Source: Cyanoderma ruficeps (lineage: Eukaryota > Chordata > Aves > Passeriformes > Timaliidae). Taken from it: a DNA stretch of 64,000 bases. Made by a program: the position numbers and the translations under genes. Shown one piece after another: positions 60,601 to 64,000 of the stretch (positions are counted from its first letter, which is position 1; every line of letters begins with the position of its first letter). The stretch covers positions 9,341,089 through 9,405,088 of the forward strand of contig VZDJ01000219.1 of NCBI GenBank assembly GCA_008694505.1. The letters run 5' to 3'. A model generated the notes under the pieces. It saw only the letters and a program-made list of their open reading frames with translations, searched no databases and was not told where the DNA came from.

Positions 60601-63600
60601 AGCCATCTCCAAAATACATCTCCAATTCTCATCCTGTATGGGGGGAGAACAGACCCACAGAGGCTTCACGGAGAAGGATAAACCCTGTGATTTATAGGGG
60701 AACACAATGTGCCTCCAATTCCTGGCTGCTGGGGCGTGGACTGGGACGAGTGAGCTCATTTCACACAAGCCTTTGAATCTCCTTTGGGAAGTAACCACCT
60801 CTGTTCGTTCTCACCACAGGTGATGTCCACACCAGTGATCAGCTCTCTACAGCAACAAACCTCCTGATGGGAATCTCCCAGCTTAGCAGGATATAAAACT
60901 CAGTAATTTACATGCCCCTTCCCAGGAGGCTTCCTGGCATTGTTTATCTCCAAAAATTACTCTTCATAATGCTTAGGCTCTCACTTGCTGCTGGCAAACA
61001 TGCTTGGAGGCTAGATTTAATATTCTTGCTTGACATGCAGCTTAATTAAAATCGTTAAACATAATCAAAGCAACAGGATCGTGTGAGAAGAATTATGACA
61101 AGCCAAATCCTTTAACATGCTCTGCCTGTTCTTTCTTCTTTTCTATTGTGTTCTTTCCCTCCCAGGATCTCCCTTTATGCCCCTGATGCCCCAGAACAGA
61201 CATCTTACCTGGCCACACTCAGGGCTGTTGTCATTGATGTCCAGTACAAAAATTTCCACTTCGGTGGTAGCCTGAAATTTCCCATCAGAGGCTATAACCT
61301 TGAGGAGATATTTCTCTGTATCTTCTCTGTCCAGAGGCTTCTTGGAAGAAATTGTCCACTCACCCTCAATTTGATCAACTGTGAACTGTCCTAGTACATC
61401 TCCTTCTAGAAGGGGGCAGGAAGCAAGAAAAAAAAGGCATTTACTAAGTGCTGAAAATCAGAAATGATAAGGAAAGGGAATATAGGTGTGCCCACTGATG
61501 GTTCCTTAGGAGACCTGAAGGATGTGGATGCTCTTAGAGCTCTTTTCCAACCTAAATGATTCCATGACTCTGACTCACACTGGTGATGCAGAGAGAGCAC
61601 TGGTGGTGCAGCCAGCAGGTGAGGAACTTTTGGTCAACCTCACTGCACAGTTTTAGTTTTAGTTATTCCCTGTGTGCACATTACAGTGGGAGAAGAAAAC
61701 AACTGACTGCAGAAAAGTCAGTGATGTTCTGCAGATGTGCATATTCATTGCCTCAAAACCACGTTGTCTCACCTTCCCAAAACCTATCAGTCTTTCTTGG
61801 TGCATGTTCCTAAAGGGATCTGGGAGTTGTAAATACCCTGCAGACATGGTTTGGATCTTTCTGTTACGGTACCATGTACAGCTGTACTTCCTCTTAACCT
61901 ATAGAGGCATTTAACATATAGCTTTGTTTTCTGGGACTGCTTTTTGTTTCTATAAGAGTCAAACGATGAGTGTCAGGTAAATCCAGACTAGGCAGGCTCT
62001 CTGGTCCACCAGATTCATGCTGCTCCTACTGTTGTTCCATCTGTTGGATTTTAAAAGGGCTGGATGCTGCCACTGGAGAATCCCTCTCTGGTGGGAAGGA
62101 GCTGGTGTTCTCTGCTGACCCAGGAGGAAGCAGTTCAGGCAGTGGGAGTCGGTGAAGAGAACCAGCTGTGGAATCTGTTTGTGCTGGACTCTGAAGGGTC
62201 TTGCACAGTGGGATAAATAAAATTCACTCCCTCTCTGCTTTCATTTGTGTTGCAGTGATGAGGTTGTGGAGGAACAATGACGCCTGTACTAGCTCTTCTT
62301 CTGATGCTGGGAAACACCAGCCCATGCCCAGATTTAGTTTCTGTGCATTTGAAAATAATGTGGACAGGGGGAAGCTGGGCTCTGTGTTCACCTAATCCTC
62401 TCTTTTGCTGCGTTTCCATGTTTATTTGTTCAGTCTGACCTGTGTTTGTACATGCAGAGCAGAGAGCACAAGGTGTTCACCCCTAACATAAGTGTGCATC
62501 CTCTCAGATTTAAAGTACTTGGAAGTTACTACTACCTTTAAGATGGCAGAAATGTGAATACATAATGGATTGAATCTTTCCTGCCAAGGGCTTGCAAATA
62601 CCTAGGCATGCCATAAACCAAATGAAAGTATTAGCATTCCTCCCCTGTTTTGGATGGTTACAGTAATAGATAACAGGCTGCAGCATGATCTGGCCGGATG
62701 TTTTGACCCTGAAGGGTCCTCGTTTGAGTCTGAACAAACATTTTAATTTGAAGTATCTGCTTCAGCTCTTAGAAAGACCCTTTAGGGTCAAAAAATACCA
62801 TAAGAGCAAGCTTCTACTTGTGCAGATGCACAGCAAACATTCCAGTGTAACTTTTTTGTTATTTTACAGCAGTGGTTAATTTTAGTTGGCACATGTGGTG
62901 TTTCAGGGATGCAAGAGTAATTTTTAGTATTTCTTGTTAGCTAAAACCTTTACTAAGATTGACATGACAGTGTTAAATATCCCCAGTGCAGAGTGACTAA
63001 CTGCAGCCTTGTTATTAAGCCAGCCTCCAAGTGGTTTTGTAGGAAACACATTAAATACCAAAAAGTTACATATAGTTATTAAAAAACACAGACAGGCTAC
63101 AGGTATATGTGTGATGTGTAAACTGACCACAGTGCTGGAAGGAGAAAAAGCTGGGTCAAAGAACCTAAATACAGATCACAGTATCTGCGTGGGGAAAATC
63201 TTCCCTCCTGTACTGCCTCTCCTGTCCTTCCAATAGATATTACAATTACACTGTCTTGATTATTCCTCTGTTAAGAAAATGTAAATAAATATTTCTACAG
63301 TACAGTGTAATTACTTATATGTATCTTATTTATTTATTTATTCCCAGAGAAATAGGACGATTCAGTGGTGAGATAGTTATTTTAATGATCATTCCACCCA
63401 CTGCAGTTACTAAAGGGTTTTGTATTCCCCAGATTCATTTGAGTTCAGCTCGTGACAGAGTTCAGCCTCCATCTCCTGCTTCTGACAGGACTGTCTGACT
63501 CTGTCAGTGTTTCTAGGATTTTATTTGTTTGTTTGTTTGGTATTTTTGTATTACTACATTTGTATTTTTAATATACCTAGTAAAGAACTGTTATCCCTAT

Positions 63601-64000
63601 TCCCATATCTTTGCCTGAAAGCGCCTAACTGCAAAATTTTAACAATTTGGAGGGAGGGAGTTTACATTCCCCATTCCAAGGGAAGCTCCAGCTTTCCCTG
63701 GCGGACACCTGTCTTTCTAAACCAAGACACACTATTTCTGTACTAACAGTCTGTAAGACAAGGGTACCGAATCCTCACTCAGAGATGATACTCTCCTCCT
63801 GCCCGCTGGAGACTCCAAGTCAGGAGGAACTCACCGGTGATGTAGCAGGTGACCTGGCGGTTCTGCTCGGAGATGTCGGCGTCGACGGTGCTCAGGGTGA
63901 CAACGACCTGCCCCGGCTCCGCGTTCTCAATGACCGACCCCTTGTAGAAATCTGAGGTGAACTGCGGGGCGTTGTCATTTTCATCAGAGACAGTGACCTC
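42068..64000 (-). CDS. FAT2: FAT2 atypical cadherin, 3' part (15 coding exons, last 1,503 aa)
   Basis: Exons 5' to 3': 63835-64000 (partial), 61209-61405, 60415-60568, 59098-59331, 57917-58306, 56898-57112, 56151-56288, 54983-55126, 54537-54734, 52641-53448, 51752-51897, 48243-48684, 45654-45807, 43393-43985, 42068-42600; 4,512 nt, one frame. Encodes the tail of one cadherin repeat, about seven complete repeats, a FAT-type membrane-distal region, a laminin-G domain, three EGF-like modules, one TM segment and a 294-residue tail ending [16 protein letters not shown], which identifies FAT2 rather than FAT1/3/4. Family knowledge: FAT2 guides collective epithelial migration and is expressed in cerebellar granule cells and skin. 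The remaining about 2,850 residues lie beyond the right edge. Confidence 0.97.
43393..43985 (-). CDS. FAT2: FAT2 exon, EGF-like 3, transmembrane segment, proximal tail
   Basis: Acceptor tccccacag|G and donor GAGATGG|gtcagt. Holds [13 protein letters not shown] with [13 protein letters not shown], the TM helix and a basic stop-transfer RKRCRHRAK. The tail includes the sequence [12 protein letters not shown]. Confidence 0.97.
43745..43804 (-). other. FAT2: FAT2 transmembrane helix
   Basis: About 18-20 uncharged residues ([19 protein letters not shown]) followed by RKRCRHR, giving a single-pass type I topology. Confidence 0.9.
45654..45807 (-). CDS. FAT2: FAT2 exon, EGF-like 1 end and EGF-like 2
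   Basis: Acceptor ctctccag|GT and donor GCGAAAG|gtaagg. Encodes [15 protein letters not shown] then [14 protein letters not shown] and [12 protein letters not shown]. Cysteine spacing is EGF type. Confidence 0.96.
47703..47728. repeat. Perfect 10-bp inverted repeat with 6-nt loop
   Basis: GTATCAAACC, loop TGTTTT, GGTTTGATAC in a FAT2 intron. Confidence 0.9.
48243..48684 (-). CDS. FAT2: FAT2 exon, laminin-G second part and EGF-like 1 start
   Basis: Acceptor ttttacag|ATG and donor GGAGGAG|gtatgt. Includes [33 protein letters not shown], and the EGF half [18 protein letters not shown]. Confidence 0.97.
51752..51897 (-). CDS. FAT2: FAT2 exon, laminin-G domain, first part
   Basis: Acceptor tcctttcag|GA and donor CTGGAG|gtctgt, a rather weak donor. 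Encodes [20 protein letters not shown] and ends HATLE, joining to [12 protein letters not shown]. Confidence 0.93.
52641..53448 (-). CDS. FAT2: FAT2 large exon: last cadherin repeat and FAT-specific region
   Basis: Acceptor cttgccag|GTC and donor TGCAATG|gtgagc. Starts [11 protein letters not shown], holds the final cadherin repeat ([15 protein letters not shown]), then the conserved FAT region with [20 protein letters not shown] and a cysteine-rich end EQICSCN. Confidence 0.97.
54537..54734 (-). CDS. FAT2: FAT2 exon, penultimate cadherin repeat
   Basis: Acceptor ccatttcag|GAG and donor GTCCAG|gtagag. Encodes [20 protein letters not shown] and continues to KEQYLLQVQ. Confidence 0.95.
54983..55126 (-). 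CDS. FAT2: FAT2 exon, cadherin repeat end
   Basis: Acceptor atcctccag|ATC and donor GTGCAG|gtaagc. Encodes [20 protein letters not shown], then linker [10 protein letters not shown] and the next repeat's first strand. Confidence 0.95.
55401..55552. repeat. (AATCATAG)19 octanucleotide array
   Basis: 152 bp, exactly 19 units of 8 bp. Units 1 and 19 are AATCACAG, unit 2 is AATCGTAG, the rest AATCATAG. Normally CR1 tails carry only a few such units. Confidence 0.95.
55401..55740 (-). mobile_element. CR1 LINE 3' fragment with expanded tail repeat, minus orientation
   Basis: Nineteen copies of an 8-bp tail unit (55401-55552) followed by CR1-like sequence (AATAAGCTGAGCTGGA, CAGCTCCTGTCCCTGAGCAG, CCACCATGTGCCTCAG). 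In a FAT2 intron, same orientation as the gene. Confidence 0.8.
55872..55957 (+). mobile_element. CR1 LINE 3' end, plus orientation
   Basis: TGGAAGGTGTCCCTGCCCAT, GGAACTAGATGATG and AACCATTCTATGGTTCTATA are typical CR1 3'UTR and tail. Lies about 130 bp from the oppositely oriented CR1 fragment. Confidence 0.8.
56151..56288 (-). CDS. FAT2: FAT2 exon, cadherin repeat core
   Basis: Acceptor ctccaaacag|GTG and donor GAGGAG|gtgagt. Encodes [20 protein letters not shown] and ends KHLDREE. Confidence 0.96.
56898..57112 (-). CDS. FAT2: FAT2 exon, cadherin repeat
   Basis: Acceptor ccaacgcag|GT and donor CTCACG|gtatga. Contains [20 protein letters not shown] and linker DINDHAPEF, then the next repeat to GEIILT. 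Confidence 0.95.
57305..57377. repeat. 29-bp tandem repeat, about 2.5 copies
   Basis: Unit begins ACAGCC(G/A)A(G/A)GGCAGAAGG and ends CATTGCTGAC, repeated with two differences, in a FAT2 intron. Confidence 0.85.
57917..58306 (-). CDS. FAT2: FAT2 exon, cadherin repeat with atypical linker
   Basis: Acceptor cccttccag|GT and donor ACACAG|gtaaaa. Covers the rest of one repeat, the non-canonical linker DLNEYLPVF (instead of DxNDNxP), and most of the first half of the next. Confidence 0.96.
58368..58391. promoter_or_regulatory. Two TAATGCATTA palindromes spaced 14 bp
   Basis: Both copies fit TAATNNATTA, the P2 dimer site of paired-class homeodomains. Located in a FAT2 intron 60 bp upstream (gene sense) of an exon. 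The 14-bp unit ATTTATAATGCATT is tandemly duplicated. Confidence 0.45.
59098..59331 (-). CDS. FAT2: FAT2 exon, cadherin repeat end and next start
   Basis: Acceptor cttccccgcag|GG and donor GATGAAG|gtgagt. Contains [17 protein letters not shown], linker [10 protein letters not shown] and the start of the next repeat to AARDLDE. Confidence 0.96.
60415..60568 (-). CDS. FAT2: FAT2 exon, cadherin repeat, first half
   Basis: Acceptor tctgtccag|ATA and donor AACAG|gtgaga. Encodes [20 protein letters not shown], then the [14 protein letters not shown] calcium motif. Confidence 0.96.
61209..61405 (-). CDS. FAT2: FAT2 exon, second half of a cadherin repeat
   Basis: Acceptor ccccttctag|AA and donor GGCCAG|gtaaga. 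Contains [15 protein letters not shown] and the linker DINDNSPE. There is no in-frame ATG, so simple ORF calling misses this exon. Confidence 0.95.
61527..61574 (+). mobile_element. Short CR1 3' tail fragment, plus orientation
   Basis: GCTCTTAGAGCTCTTTTCCA then ACCTAAATGATTCCATGACTCTG resembles the CR1 3' terminus. Very short and diverged. Confidence 0.55.
63835..64000 (-). CDS. FAT2: FAT2 exon (partial), cadherin linker and repeat start
   Basis: Reads [20 protein letters not shown] and on to [10 protein letters not shown], then donor ACCG|gtgagt. DENDNAP is the calcium-binding linker. Continues beyond the window. Confidence 0.95.

Larger units (their letters stand above)
51898..63834 (-). 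other. FAT2: FAT2 introns between 51.9 and 63.8 kb
   Basis: Introns separating the eleven exons from 51752 to 64000 (for example 53449-54536, 55127-56150, 57113-57916, 58307-59097, 59332-60414, 61406-63834). Beyond the listed CR1 pieces and repeats, no RNA gene or further exon is recognised. 61406-63834 is AT-rich and empty to my reading. Confidence 0.5.

Overview
The window is vertebrate nuclear DNA and almost certainly avian. The genes are split by GT-AG introns. Several CR1 LINE 3' fragments are present, including one with the avian-type 8-bp tail repeat (AATCATAG)n. CpG islands mark the promoters and introns are short. The gene order CCDC69 (-), GM2A (+), SLC36A1 (+), FAT2 (-) matches human 5q33.1. 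I cannot name the species.

Layout. 1-8.3 kb: CCDC69 on the minus strand, nine coding exons giving 305 aa, with its CpG promoter at about 7.6-8.3 kb. 8.3-12.4 kb: intergenic, with a MEF2/CArG-like motif cluster about 1.1 kb before GM2A. 12.4-17.6 kb: GM2A, four exons, 200 aa, all eight disulfide cysteines at human spacing, and a long 3'UTR. 18.0-18.4 kb: a CR1 fragment abutting the SLC36A1 CpG island, which carries a perfect CLEAR/TFEB box. 21.8-39.5 kb: SLC36A1, ten coding exons, 475 aa from the conserved ATG or 500 aa from an upstream in-frame ATG under a TATA box. 40.9-64 kb: the 3' part of FAT2 on the minus strand, 15 coding exons covering the last 1,503 residues, running off the right edge.

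Reconstruction. I joined exons by splice consensus and reading phase. Each gene closes in one frame: CCDC69 918 nt, GM2A 603 nt, SLC36A1 1,428 or 1,503 nt, FAT2 (partial) 4,512 nt. No coding exon carries a frameshift or premature stop. In mammals SLC36A3 and SLC36A2 lie between GM2A and SLC36A1; here that gap is under 1 kb and holds neither.

Function. GM2A (lysosomal glycolipid-transfer cofactor) and SLC36A1 (lysosomal and plasma-membrane proton/amino-acid symporter) are both lysosome-linked and lie tail to head. CCDC69 and FAT2 are unrelated neighbours (spindle midzone coiled-coil protein; giant atypical cadherin). I found no unknown multi-gene system. The most interesting items are regulatory: the CLEAR box, a second CLEAR-like E-box inside the adjacent CR1, the alternative TATA promoter of SLC36A1, and some unusual repeats.
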